Assembly: GCA_000433095.1 (NCBI GenBank)
Contig: HF991454.1
Coordinates: 1 to 64,000, forward strand
Length of the DNA: 64,000 nucleotides
Source of the DNA: Clostridium sp. CAG:967
Lineage (GTDB): Bacteria > Cyanobacteriota > Vampirovibrionia > Gastranaerophilales > Gastranaerophilaceae
Reading direction: 5' to 3'
Every line of letters starts with the position of its first letter. Position 1 is the stretch's first letter. A program made the position numbers and the translations under genes. The notes under the pieces were generated by a model. The model was not told the origin of the DNA. It was given only the letters and a program-made list of their open reading frames with translations, and did not search any database. Shown here piece by piece: positions 17,976-26,286 of the stretch.

Positions 17976-18809
17976 ATGAAAAAAATAATACTGTCTTTAT
18001 GTATTGCATCTTTATTAACAGCTCCGGCACTTGCCGCAAGCTGGAGTGCAGTTGACAGAACTCCGACTGTAGGAAAACAAATTTTAACAAAAAACAATCT
18101 TCCTTCCACAACGAAATTTGTTGTAACTGAAACAGCCGTAACAAACAGCACTTCAAACACAAATAATGAAATCTATGTACAAAAAACCGACCTTGGATAC
18201 ACAGGCAACGATAACGAAGTTGCAGCGGTAATTGCGCAGGAAATCGGGGTAATTATTAATGCAAACGCTTCCAAGAAAAAACTTGTATCAAACATAACTT
18301 CTGCAATTGCAGGCAACTTTGTTGATACAAATTTAGAAAACACTGCACTTGTTGCAAATGAATTAACCTTGAACAATATGTCATCAAAAGATCAGATGAA
18401 TGCAGATATTACAGGCGTTGATTTAATGATTCAGGCAGGATACAATCCGCTTGCAATGATTGTTGTTTTAGGCAAAATGCCGGGTTCAACCGTTGATATT
18501 TTGAAAAGCCAGCCTAATAACTTTAAACGTTCAATGTATATCTACGACTATCTTGCTTACAACTACCCGTCTAAAGTTAAAGCAGGATATAACTGTCAGG
18601 AATACAAAAATTTCTTAGCATATATTCAACCGACAATTGATGAAAGAAATTCAAGCAAAACAAAACTTGCAAAATTCGAAAAAGAACAAGCCAAGTTGAA
18701 AAAAGAAAGAGCAAAACAAATTGCAAAATATAAAGCAACAGGAGGTCTAAACGGCTGGGATGCTTCTTATACAATTTTGAAAAATCTTTCTGAAAGCTCA
18801 GAAAATTAA
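17976..18809 (+). CDS. exported M48-peptidase-like protein lacking the zinc site
   Basis: 277 aa. Signal peptide (KKIILSLCIASLLTAPALAA). The middle looks like an M48 metallopeptidase core: NEVAAVIAQEIGVIINANAS occupies the place of the helix with HExxH but reads QEIGV (Q near 88), and the downstream Glu-containing ligand motif is NADITGVDLMIQAGYNPLAM, with Asn for the third ligand. Catalysis by the M48 mechanism is therefore unlikely, so a pseudopeptidase is the best reading. The C-terminal region (about 215-255) is a lysine/glutamate-rich coiled coil. AAAGGAG precedes the ATG. A terminator follows. Confidence 0.65.
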   Translation: MKKIILSLCIASLLTAPALAASWSAVDRTPTVGKQILTKNNLPSTTKFVVTETAVTNSTSNTNNEIYVQKTDLGYTGNDNEVAAVIAQEIGVIINANASKKKLVSNITSAIAGNFVDTNLENTALVANELTLNNMSSKDQMNADITGVDLMIQAGYNPLAMIVVLGKMPGSTVDILKSQPNNFKRSMYIYDYLAYNYPSKVKAGYNCQEYKNFLAYIQPTIDERNSSKTKLAKFEKEQAKLKKERAKQIAKYKATGGLNGWDASYTILKNLSESSEN

Positions 18810-18814
18810 TCAAT

Positions 18815-18842
18815 AAAAACCTCCTTTAAAAGGAGGTTTTTT
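18815..18842 (+). terminator. intrinsic terminator
   Basis: AAAACCTCCTTT / AAAGGAGGTTTT hairpin followed by T residues, closing the glycosyltransferase/M48-like transcript. Confidence 0.85.
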
Positions 18843-18897
18843 AATAGCTGTACAATAATATAATTAACAATATAAAGTTAAAATAAGGAGCTTTATT

Positions 18898-19416
18898 ATG
18901 GAAGATACTTTAGAATATATTAAATGTCCTGCCTGCGGTAAGGAAATGCAAAAAGTGTTAATGCCCGATGCAGGTGTAAATCTTGATGTGTGTCTGGATG
19001 GCTGCGGAGGAATATTTTTTGACGGACGTGAATTGAAAAAATTCGATGAACAATCTGAAAGTATTGAAGATTTAAAAAAAGCAATTGAAGGCAAAACTTT
19101 TGAAAAAGTTGATGAAAGTCTGACAAGAGTTTGCCCTGTTTGCGGAAACAACATGGTAAAAAATAATGTAAGTATTAAAAAAGAAATCACTATAGACGAA
19201 TGCTACAATTGCGGCGCAAAATTCTTTGATAACGGCGAACTGACCAAAATGCGTGAACAATATTCAACAGAAGAAGACAGACGTCAGGCTTTTATTTCTG
19301 CAACCTATAGAGATATCGGTTCTCAAATAGATGCAATGGAATTTCAAAACAATATGAACTATGCAAAGCGTTCAAAATTTTTAAAAGCATTGGACAAAAT
19401 CTTTCTGGGAAAATAA
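18898..19416 (+). CDS. double zf-TFIIB-type zinc-ribbon protein, copy 1
   Basis: 172 aa with two zinc ribbons. The first (residues about 8-45) starts with CPACGKEM and has C-x3-C in CLDGCGGIFFDGREL. The second (about 78-115) starts with CPVCGNNM and has CYNCGAKFFDNGEL. The 'C..CGGI(F/W)FD..EL' pattern is that of the zf-TFIIB domain, whose role is unknown but probably in binding protein or nucleic acid. The C-terminus is basic. AAGGAGC precedes the ATG. A paralogue starts 3 bases after the stop. Confidence 0.82.
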   Translation: MEDTLEYIKCPACGKEMQKVLMPDAGVNLDVCLDGCGGIFFDGRELKKFDEQSESIEDLKKAIEGKTFEKVDESLTRVCPVCGNNMVKNNVSIKKEITIDECYNCGAKFFDNGELTKMREQYSTEEDRRQAFISATYRDIGSQIDAMEFQNNMNYAKRSKFLKALDKIFLGK

Positions 19417-19418
19417 TT

Positions 19419-19967
19419 ATGGCTGATACACAAGAAACATTAAAATGTCCCGCTTGCTCAAGCGAGATGACAAAAGTTTTTATTGCGGAAAAAGGTATAA
19501 ATATTGATGTTTGTTCAAACGGCTGCGGAGGAATTTTTTTTGATAACAAAGAAATTCAGGAATTCAGCGGAATGAATGAAGACATATCGGAAATAAAATC
19601 CCTGCTTGCAGGTAAGAACTTCATGCCTGTAGACGAAAGGCAGACCCGCAAATGTCCTGTATGCGGAATTAATATGGCAAAAACAAGTGCAATGGGAATA
19701 GAAATTGATACATGTTATAAATGCGGAGCAATATTTTTAGATAACGGCGAATTTGAACTTGTAAGAACAAAATTTAAAAAACGCCCAAAAGTAACTCCCG
19801 TAGAATATAACCCGAACAGTGACATTGATATTCGTGAATTTTTCAAAGAAGCACAGCAAGAAGAACTTCTAAAAGAAGAAGGATATAGAAGATTAAACAG
19901 ACTTTCTGTTTTAGGAAGACGTGGCAGAATAAGTTTATTTTCCGTGTTATTTGATTTGTTCCTTTAA
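19419..19967 (+). CDS. double zf-TFIIB-type zinc-ribbon protein, copy 2
   Basis: 182 aa, a tandem paralogue of the preceding gene: ribbons CPACSSEM/CSNGCGGIFFDNKEI and CPVCGINM/CYKCGAIFLDNGEF. The linker (DERQTRKCPVCG versus DESLTRVCPVCG) shows common descent, while the tails differ, ending here in a basic, then hydrophobic segment (LFSVLFDLFL). Only 2 bases separate the stop from this ATG, so the pair is co-translated. Its 3' end overlaps the convergent phosphohexomutase gene by 21 bases. Confidence 0.82.
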   Translation: MADTQETLKCPACSSEMTKVFIAEKGINIDVCSNGCGGIFFDNKEIQEFSGMNEDISEIKSLLAGKNFMPVDERQTRKCPVCGINMAKTSAMGIEIDTCYKCGAIFLDNGEFELVRTKFKKRPKVTPVEYNPNSDIDIREFFKEAQQEELLKEEGYRRLNRLSVLGRRGRISLFSVLFDLFL

Positions 19968-21320
19968 TTCTTCAAGTTTTTCCACACTTCCGCATTCAAA
20001 ATAAATTCTCAAAAGCGGCTCTGTTCCGCTCGGACGTACGAGCATCCAGCTTGAATTATCGTCAAAGTAAAGTTTAACTCCGTCTTTTGTATCAATATTT
20101 TTAACTTTGAAATTTCCTATTGAAGTTTTATTTTTGTATTCTTCCAAAACTGGCTTAATCTCTTGAATATTTTCCAAATGCCTGTCAATTCTGTCATTAT
20201 AAAATCTGCATCCGACAAAATCATATAAATCCCTTTGCAATTCAACAAGAGATTTGTTTTCATAAGCCATTGCTTCTAAAATTAAAAGATTTGCAAGAAT
20301 TCCGTCTTTTTCGGGAATATGACCTTTAATGCTTAAACCTCCGGATTCTTCACCGCCGATAATAGGATTATACATTCTCATAGCTTCACCTACATGTTTG
20401 AAACCAACAGCGGTTTCAATCACTTCAACTCCGAGTTTTTCAGCTGTTTTGTTTAACAAAAGACTTGCCCCTACAGTTTTTACAAGCGGACCATCAAAGT
20501 TTTTATGTTTTTTCAAATGAATTAAAAGAATTGCAATAATTTCATTAGGCGAAACATATTCTCCGTTTTCGTTTATTACGCCGAACCTGTCAGAGTCCCC
20601 GTCATTGGCGAACCCAACTGAATTTGGCACTGATTTGACTTTTTCTATAAGCTCTTTTAAAAATTTGGGTTTAGGCTCAGGCATACCTCCGCCGAAATTG
20701 ATGTCATGGAACATGTGCAGGCTGTCAAATTTTATTCCGTGGTTTTCCAATAGTTTATCAAAATAACCGATACTTGCAGCGTAAAGCCCGTCAAAAATTA
20801 TATTTTTATCAAGCTCCTTAATCTTATTTATATCAACAAGCTTTTCAATATGAGCAAAATAATCAGGCTTGAAATTATATTTTGTAACCTTACCATTCCC
20901 CTCTGATTTGAAAGGCATATTCAAATTGTACATAAGCTCATCGGTAATATCCGAAGTCGCAGGTCCTGCATAGTCAGGAATAAATTTTATCCCTAAATAC
21001 TCGGGTGGATTGTGTGAAGCCGTAAACATAACCGCACAGGCATTCAAAAGTTTTGCACTATAAGCTAATACCGGAGTAGGAAGAACCTTATCGCTGATTA
21101 ATACATTAAATCCGTAACCGCTAAGCTGTTCTGCTGTTTGCGAAGCAAATTCCAATGCCATATTTCTCGGGTCATAACCCACGATTATCTTTTTATCTAA
21201 ACCAAAATTATCAAAAACATACTTGCCTATCGCCTTTGTAACCGTTTCAACGTTTTCTTTGTTAAACTCTTTTCCTACAACAGCTCTCCAGCCGTCTGTA
21301 CCAAACTTAATATCAGCCAT
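19947..21320 (-). CDS. phosphoglucomutase/phosphomannomutase family enzyme
   Basis: 457 aa, the usual alpha-D-phosphohexomutase length. Features: IKFGTDGWRAVVGKEF at the N-terminus, the phosphoserine loop TASHNPPEYLGIKF (near residue 100), the metal loop DGDSDRFG, the sugar-binding loop GGEESGG, and the C-terminal phosphate-binding RPSGTEPLLRIYFE. It interconverts hexose 1- and 6-phosphates (glucose, mannose or glucosamine); the substrate cannot be fixed from sequence. Monocistronic, divergent from pheA, and its 3' end overlaps the zinc-ribbon gene tail to tail. Confidence 0.9.
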   Translation of the reverse strand: MADIKFGTDGWRAVVGKEFNKENVETVTKAIGKYVFDNFGLDKKIIVGYDPRNMALEFASQTAEQLSGYGFNVLISDKVLPTPVLAYSAKLLNACAVMFTASHNPPEYLGIKFIPDYAGPATSDITDELMYNLNMPFKSEGNGKVTKYNFKPDYFAHIEKLVDINKIKELDKNIIFDGLYAASIGYFDKLLENHGIKFDSLHMFHDINFGGGMPEPKPKFLKELIEKVKSVPNSVGFANDGDSDRFGVINENGEYVSPNEIIAILLIHLKKHKNFDGPLVKTVGASLLLNKTAEKLGVEVIETAVGFKHVGEAMRMYNPIIGGEESGGLSIKGHIPEKDGILANLLILEAMAYENKSLVELQRDLYDFVGCRFYNDRIDRHLENIQEIKPVLEEYKNKTSIGNFKVKNIDTKDGVKLYFDDNSSWMLVRPSGTEPLLRIYFECGSVEKLEELKEQIK

Positions 21321-21383
21321 AAAAATTTGCCTCGCTTAAATATCTCTGCTATAATCATAATACAAAATATGGAGTAAGCGCAA

Positions 21384-22256
21384 ATGATTAATCTGGAAAC
21401 TGTAAAAACAATAGCATACTTAGGACCTCAAGCATCTTTCAGTGAAATGGCAAAAGATTATTTCGCAAAAAGATTTAACATAAATGCTTATCCTACACCC
21501 CTTCAAACAATCAGACAGGTTGTTGAATACGTAGATGATAATCCTGATGCTTTAGGAGTATTGCCTGTTGAAAATTCTATTGAAGGTACGGTAAGAGAAT
21601 CTCTTGACAACCTTATGTTTACAAAAAATCCGAATGTAAATATACTTTCTGAATTTTTTATGCCTATTAATCACTGTCTGCTTGCAAGAACAACGGAATT
21701 CTCATCAATAACAGGAATTATTTCACACCCGCAGGCACTTGCGCAATGTCAGGATTTTATTCATAATGAAATGCCGTTTAATGTCAATATTATAGAAGCA
21801 TCAAGTACGGCAGAAGCCGCAAGAAATCTTCAAAATTATAATCTTACATATGCTGCAATCGGAAGTGAAAAAACAGCAGAAACATACAACCTGAACATTC
21901 TAAAAAGAAATATAAATGATGACAAAACCAACCAGACCCGATTTGTTTTAATCGGAGATTTTGAAACAAAAACAACAGGTCATGATAAAACATCTCTAGC
22001 CTTCTCTACAGAAAACAAACCGGGTGCACTGTTAAAAGTTTTGGAAATATTTATGAAAAACAATATTAACCTTTCATATATTGCATCACGCCCTTCCAAA
22101 CAAAAATTCGGCGAATATATTTTCATAGTAAACTTTGACGGACATGTACACAGCCCGAATATTTTAAAAACTATTCAGGAAATTCGTGAAAATACAACAT
22201 TCATAAGATATTTGGGTTCTTATGAAAAAAGCAAAGCTATTGTTCTTCAATCGTAA
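21384..22256 (+). CDS. pheA: prephenate dehydratase
   Basis: 290 aa, monofunctional (no chorismate mutase domain). It contains YLGPQASFSEMAKDYF, the LPVENSIEGTVRESLD motif and the catalytic NQTRFVLIG (TRF) motif, followed by a C-terminal ACT domain (SLAFSTENKPGALLKVLEIF, ASRPSKQKFGEYIF) that normally binds phenylalanine for feedback control. It converts prephenate to phenylpyruvate in phenylalanine synthesis. Its 3' end overlaps acpS on the other strand by 20 bases. Confidence 0.93.
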   Translation: MINLETVKTIAYLGPQASFSEMAKDYFAKRFNINAYPTPLQTIRQVVEYVDDNPDALGVLPVENSIEGTVRESLDNLMFTKNPNVNILSEFFMPINHCLLARTTEFSSITGIISHPQALAQCQDFIHNEMPFNVNIIEASSTAEAARNLQNYNLTYAAIGSEKTAETYNLNILKRNINDDKTNQTRFVLIGDFETKTTGHDKTSLAFSTENKPGALLKVLEIFMKNNINLSYIASRPSKQKFGEYIFIVNFDGHVHSPNILKTIQEIRENTTFIRYLGSYEKSKAIVLQS

Positions 22257-22581
22257 CAAAAGCTATGGCTTTTGATCTGTCGTGTGAAAGACTTAAATTA
22301 AACTTCAAGTTTTTATTTAAGTCTTTTAATATTCTTATTTGCGGACATTTGTAAGAATTATGAAAAACTTCAATTTCGTTATACGATACATTTGTAATCT
22401 CAAGCGCAGTTAACGCTTTTATAACAGCTTCTTTTGCACAGAAACGTGCAGCATAGTGACTTTCCGGCTTAGAAAAACTACGGCAGTATTCAATTTCGAC
22501 AGGAGTAAAAACCCTGTCAAGAAAATCATCAGGCTTATCTTTAAATCTGTCTATATCTTCTATATCAACACCTATTGCCAT
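22237..22581 (-). CDS. acpS: holo-[acyl-carrier-protein] synthase
   Basis: 114 aa from the ATG at 22581. The open frame extends upstream, but the family begins with the IGVDIEDIDRF motif used here. The second signature, ARFCAKEAVIKAL, is present, with the Mg-binding Asp (GVD) and Glu (KE). AcpS transfers 4'-phosphopantetheine from CoA to acyl carrier protein, in the cytoplasm. No Shine-Dalgarno is visible before the chosen ATG. Convergent with pheA and divergent from the tail-fibre gene. Confidence 0.9.
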   Translation of the reverse strand: MAIGVDIEDIDRFKDKPDDFLDRVFTPVEIEYCRSFSKPESHYAARFCAKEAVIKALTALEITNVSYNEIEVFHNSYKCPQIRILKDLNKNLKFNLSLSHDRSKAIAFVTIEEQ

Positions 22582-22685
22582 AGAACAATGATAGCACAAC
22601 ATTGACGTATTTTGCAAACACATGTTATAATTGATTATTCAAACGCCCTAATTACATATCATCAAATTAGTCAGAAAGGAAATTT

Positions 22686-23372
22686 ATGACTAATTCTATG
22701 ATACCCCATTCCTTTATACCGGGAACGAAGGCAAAAGCAAGTGAAGTCAATGAAAACTTCATTTCTTTAGCAAATTTTATAGAACAAAACAAAGCTTTAG
22801 CCTCAACTGATATCGAAGATTTAAAAGATACAGTCGATACAAAAGCCGATAAAACCGAAATAATCACGGAACATATAATTACAATAGCAGGTGAAAATTT
22901 AGATAATTATAAAACTTATGGGACCTATATTTTCAGTTCAGCTCATACACCTTCCAATGTTCCTGATACAAATTATAATGCTGGAGTTTTACGAGTTCTT
23001 GGTGATGAAAATTATGTAATTAAACAAATTTGGTTCTGTGCAGGAAACAATTCACCAATATACACAAGAACATATTACGAATCAACAAAATGGACGTCCT
23101 GGACTTCATTGTGCGGATATATAAAAAAAGCTCAATCCGGATACTTAGAACTTGCTAACGGGCTTATTTTACAATGGGGAAGTACAACTGCACAAAGCGT
23201 TACTTATCCTAAAGCATTTTCAACTTATGCTTCACCTGTGTTTATGAAATGCGGATACGGCTCCAGCCATGAAAGAAGTGATACCGGTTTTATAACAACA
23301 ACCCTAACAGGTTTTACGATTGGTACAGGCGGAATATGTTCAAGTATAAGATGGGTAGCACTGGGATATTAA
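22686..23372 (+). CDS. phage-type tail fibre protein
   Basis: 228 aa. The N-terminus (IPGTKAKASEVNENFISLAN) is the segment found at the start of many phage tail/baseplate fibre proteins. Next come a short helical stretch, a pyocin-knob-like region (NYKTYGTYIF ... YYESTKWTSWTSLCGYIKK) and a C-terminal receptor-binding-like module beginning SGYLELANGLILQWG and ending in glycine-rich beta sequence. Proteins like this trimerise and contact host surfaces. AGAAAGGA precedes the ATG. No other phage structural gene lies nearby, so it is a remnant, a moron or a domesticated adhesin. Confidence 0.75.
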   Translation: MTNSMIPHSFIPGTKAKASEVNENFISLANFIEQNKALASTDIEDLKDTVDTKADKTEIITEHIITIAGENLDNYKTYGTYIFSSAHTPSNVPDTNYNAGVLRVLGDENYVIKQIWFCAGNNSPIYTRTYYESTKWTSWTSLCGYIKKAQSGYLELANGLILQWGSTTAQSVTYPKAFSTYASPVFMKCGYGSSHERSDTGFITTTLTGFTIGTGGICSSIRWVALGY

Positions 23373-23386
23373 AAAAGGAGTAAAAA

Positions 23387-23797
23387 ATGAAATATTACGG
23401 AACAAAAAACAATAAAGATTACGGATTTTATGATGAACAATTCGAAAATTCTATAGAAATTACGGATGAATACTGGACGGAATTACTTGATGCACAATGC
23501 GAAGGTAAAATAATTATTCCTTGTGAAAACACTGTAAAAGCAGTTTACGAAAATGAATATTCTTTTATTAATAATGAATGGGTAAAATTATCGGAAGATG
23601 AAGCTAAAGCTAAACAGCTGACAATTCAAAATGCCATTCGTTTAGAAGAAATTCAGTCAGAACTTAATGAACTCGATTTGAAAAGAATAAGAGCAATTGC
23701 AGAACCTTCTTTAAAAGACGAAGATACCACCTGGCTGGAATACTATAACTCTAAAATTACAGAATTAAGAAATGAATATACAGAACTTTCCAAATAA
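23387..23797 (+). CDS. putative tail-fibre assembly/chaperone-like protein
   Basis: 136 aa, starting 14 bases after the fibre gene with its own AAAGGAG. The N-terminus (YYGTKNNKDYGFYDEQFENS), the EITDEYWTELLDAQCEGKII block and a C-terminal coiled coil (EEIQSELNELDLKRIRAIAE ... KDEDTTWLEYYNSK) follow the layout of phage tail-fibre assembly proteins, which lie directly downstream of fibre genes. The family call rests on layout and position more than on a diagnostic motif. A terminator closes the two-gene unit. Confidence 0.6.
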   Translation: MKYYGTKNNKDYGFYDEQFENSIEITDEYWTELLDAQCEGKIIIPCENTVKAVYENEYSFINNEWVKLSEDEAKAKQLTIQNAIRLEEIQSELNELDLKRIRAIAEPSLKDEDTTWLEYYNSKITELRNEYTELSK

Positions 23798-23802
23798 AAT
23801 TA

Positions 23803-23832
23803 TTAAGACCGGATAAAAATCCGGTCTTTTAT
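23803..23832. terminator. bidirectional intrinsic terminator
   Basis: AAGACCGGAT / ATCCGGTCTT with a four-base loop and T-rich 3' side. It lies between the tail-fibre unit and the convergent FxG genes. Confidence 0.85.
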
Positions 23833-23835
23833 ATT

Positions 23836-24417
23836 TTATTTTAATACTTTTTCTTCCGAAAAATTAAAATATTTCATCATTGAAGAATGAATACCCTTAT
23901 TTATGCTTAGAGCACCCTTTTTTGCAAACTCGGGATTATGAAAATCCTGATATGTTGTATTAATCACATCATCTATGTGTGTCATAATATGCTCTTTTAT
24001 CAAAAGTGCATAAGGTACTTCTTTAGATTTTATATATGTATCTTCCACAGGTAATAAATCACCTGGAGTTTTTGAAATCCTGTCTGTTATATTTGCAATA
24101 AAATCATATATAGGAAGAGTTACTCTGTTTTTGGGAAGAACAATACCGTTAAAAGAAAAAGCTTTTTTGCCCAGCATTTTTGCATTAAAATAAAAGATAT
24201 TTACAAAATCAGGATTTAAAGGATTTGTTAAATCAATGTTATGCTCTTTTTTGTACTTACCGATAAGACTGCGAAGTTTTGTCAAATCCTGACCTGCCGC
24301 ATCATTTGTAAGTTCAACGTTCAAAAACCTCTGCACTACACAATTAGGACTTGCACCGCCGTATAAATCTTTTGCATAACTTAAATTTTTAAATCCGGTA
24401 AATGAAATTTTATCCAT
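23836..24417 (-). CDS. FxG-tagged hypothetical protein, paralogue A
   Basis: 193 aa, no recognised domain. It starts DKISFTGFKNLSYAKDLYGG, the short FxG tag. It is homologous along its length to the gene directly upstream (24420-24980): common blocks are the D(A/I)xGxDL stretch near residue 40, a (F/Y)(S/L)(F/Y)NG(I/K) segment, LPI(Y/F), and the PxxNFVV/PGDLLPVED region. There is no signal peptide or membrane helix. It is the second gene of a tandem duplicated pair, with 2 bases between the genes. Function unknown. Confidence 0.7.
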   Translation of the reverse strand: MDKISFTGFKNLSYAKDLYGGASPNCVVQRFLNVELTNDAAGQDLTKLRSLIGKYKKEHNIDLTNPLNPDFVNIFYFNAKMLGKKAFSFNGIVLPKNRVTLPIYDFIANITDRISKTPGDLLPVEDTYIKSKEVPYALLIKEHIMTHIDDVINTTYQDFHNPEFAKKGALSINKGIHSSMMKYFNFSEEKVLK

Positions 24418-24419
24418 AA

Positions 24420-24980
24420 TTACACCGCCCCAAAATATTTGTTCATAATATTCTGAATAAAATCATTTACCTGCTGCGCACTGATTTTCACTTTATCTTT
24501 TTTAAAAAAATTATTAAACAGATTTAACCTGCTTTCATTTTGAGAAATATTATCAGTCAGCCTTACACCGTAAATTAAGCTGTAGTCGGCAACAAAATCT
24601 TTATAATCTTCATTAACTACAAAATTTTTATCGGGCATACCTGCAATTCTTTTGGAAACTTTTGCCAGATAAGTAAAAATCGGAAGATTTTTATCATTTA
24701 CATCTACTTGTTTTCCGTTCAAATATAAAGCATTTGAAGTCTGCCCCCCCCCCGACATGCACTCGATATTTATAATCTCACCCGAAATATTGTTTCTAAA
24801 TTCATTGAAATCAGGGGTGACTTTATTAATTACGGATTTAAATTCTGCTAAATCTTTTCCGTTAATATCATCTGATAAAACAAGCGAAATACTTTTTGAA
24901 AATGTGTTTCGCTGCCTTTGAAATTCACAACATCCTATATTTCTTAGTCCTGTAAAATTTATATTATTTATCTTATCCAT
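24420..24980 (-). CDS. FxG-tagged hypothetical protein, paralogue B, with in-frame poly-G run
   Basis: 186 aa from the ATG at 24980 (DKINNINFTGLRNIG), chosen because the paralogue starts MDKISFTG; an in-frame ATG at 24998 is possible, and neither has a clear ribosome site. It is a tandem paralogue of the gene at 23836. A run of ten G (24753-24744) encodes the end of CMSGGGQTS in the middle of the protein. At this length the frame is intact and aligned with the paralogue, so the gene is ON here; slippage would truncate it. Function unknown. Confidence 0.68.
   Translation of the reverse strand: MDKINNINFTGLRNIGCCEFQRQRNTFSKSISLVLSDDINGKDLAEFKSVINKVTPDFNEFRNNISGEIINIECMSGGGQTSNALYLNGKQVDVNDKNLPIFTYLAKVSKRIAGMPDKNFVVNEDYKDFVADYSLIYGVRLTDNISQNESRLNLFNNFFKKDKVKISAQQVNDFIQNIMNKYFGAV
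24744..24753 (-). repeat. G10 homopolymer inside FxG paralogue B
   Basis: Ten C on the plus strand, in frame. It is the same length as the runs in the three prepilin leaders. Confidence 0.9.
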
Positions 24981-25059
24981 ATCATCAAAAAAACACATAA
25001 AAAAATTTTTTGCGCATGATATAATAAATTTAAACGAATATTAAGTTGGAGAAAAGATT

Positions 25060-26280
25060 ATGACAGAAATAAGACAGGAATTTATAGAACAGGCAGCGCA
25101 CTTAACACGTAACGCAGAAGTATTACCCGGCGGCATAGAAGAATTAGCAATAAAATTACAGCACTCACACGATACAAATACACCGCTGAGAGTTAAACTC
25201 GGAATGGATCCTACAAGACCAGACCTGCATTTAGGCCACACTGTTGTAATGAGAAAGTTAAGAGAATTCCAAAATCTCGGACATAAAATTGTTCTTATTG
25301 TCGGCGGTGCAACCGCAATGGTAGGAGATCCTTCAGGAAAATCAGAAACACGCCCTGCTTTGACTAAAGAACAGGTTGCCGAAAATGCTCAATCTTATTT
25401 CGATCAAATGTCAAAAGTATTGGATGTATCAAGTGCAGAAGTTGTAAACAATGCCGACTGGCTTCATAAAATGTCATTTACGGATTTGTTAAAGCTTGCT
25501 GCTCAGGTTACCGTTGCACAAATGATGACACGTGATGATTTTGCTAAACGCTATGCAGAAGGAAAACCTATTGCAATACACGAATTTTTCTATCCGTTGA
25601 TGCAGGCATACGATTCTGTGGAAATAGATTCTGATATCGAACTGGGCGGAACTGACCAGAGATTTAACACTCTTTTGGGACGTGACATTCAAGCAGCTTA
25701 CGGCAAAAAATATCCTCAGCTTGTAATGCTTTTACCGCTACTGGAAGGAACAGACGGTGTTGTAAAAATGTCAAAAACATACCCTGAACACTGCATTTCA
25801 TTAACCGATTCCGAATTCGATATGTTCGGAAAGTTAATGAGCATTCCTGACAATATGATTTCAAGATACTACAGTCTTTTAACGGATGTTTCCAAAGATG
25901 AGCTTGAAGCAATTGATAAACAAATTGCTGATGCATCTATTAATCCTCGTGATATTAAAATGAAATTGGCATATACAGTTACTGCGGAATATCACGGTGA
26001 AGACGGTGCAAAAAGAGGTCAGGATGCTTTCATTAACATTGTATCAAACAAAGGAATTCCTGATGATATTGAGGAAGTTTCAGGAATGAACGGTAAATGT
26101 ATTCTCGATGTACTTGTAGAATTAAAGTTCACTGCAAGCAAAGGTGAAGCTAAACGCTTAATTCAAGGCGGCGGTGTAAAAGCAGACGGTGAAAAAATTA
26201 CCGATATGGCTTATACATTTAACTTTGATGACAGCGTAGTATTACAAGCAGGTAAACGTAAATTTGCTAAGTTAGTATAG
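25060..26280 (+). CDS. tyrS: tyrosyl-tRNA synthetase
   Basis: 406 aa. Class I synthetase with the HIGH-like HLGH in MDPTRPDLHLGHTVVMRKL, the GGTDQRFN substrate motif, a KMSKS-like KMSKT (VVKMSKTYPEH) and a C-terminal S4 RNA-binding domain (LVELKFTASKGEAKRLIQGG). It charges tRNA-Tyr with tyrosine. The final Ser-to-Thr in KMSKS is conservative. TTGGAGAA precedes the ATG. The cysE gene follows after 6 bases, so the two form an operon with the next small gene. Confidence 0.93.
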   Translation: MTEIRQEFIEQAAHLTRNAEVLPGGIEELAIKLQHSHDTNTPLRVKLGMDPTRPDLHLGHTVVMRKLREFQNLGHKIVLIVGGATAMVGDPSGKSETRPALTKEQVAENAQSYFDQMSKVLDVSSAEVVNNADWLHKMSFTDLLKLAAQVTVAQMMTRDDFAKRYAEGKPIAIHEFFYPLMQAYDSVEIDSDIELGGTDQRFNTLLGRDIQAAYGKKYPQLVMLLPLLEGTDGVVKMSKTYPEHCISLTDSEFDMFGKLMSIPDNMISRYYSLLTDVSKDELEAIDKQIADASINPRDIKMKLAYTVTAEYHGEDGAKRGQDAFINIVSNKGIPDDIEEVSGMNGKCILDVLVELKFTASKGEAKRLIQGGGVKADGEKITDMAYTFNFDDSVVLQAGKRKFAKLV

Positions 26281-26286
26281 GTAAAA

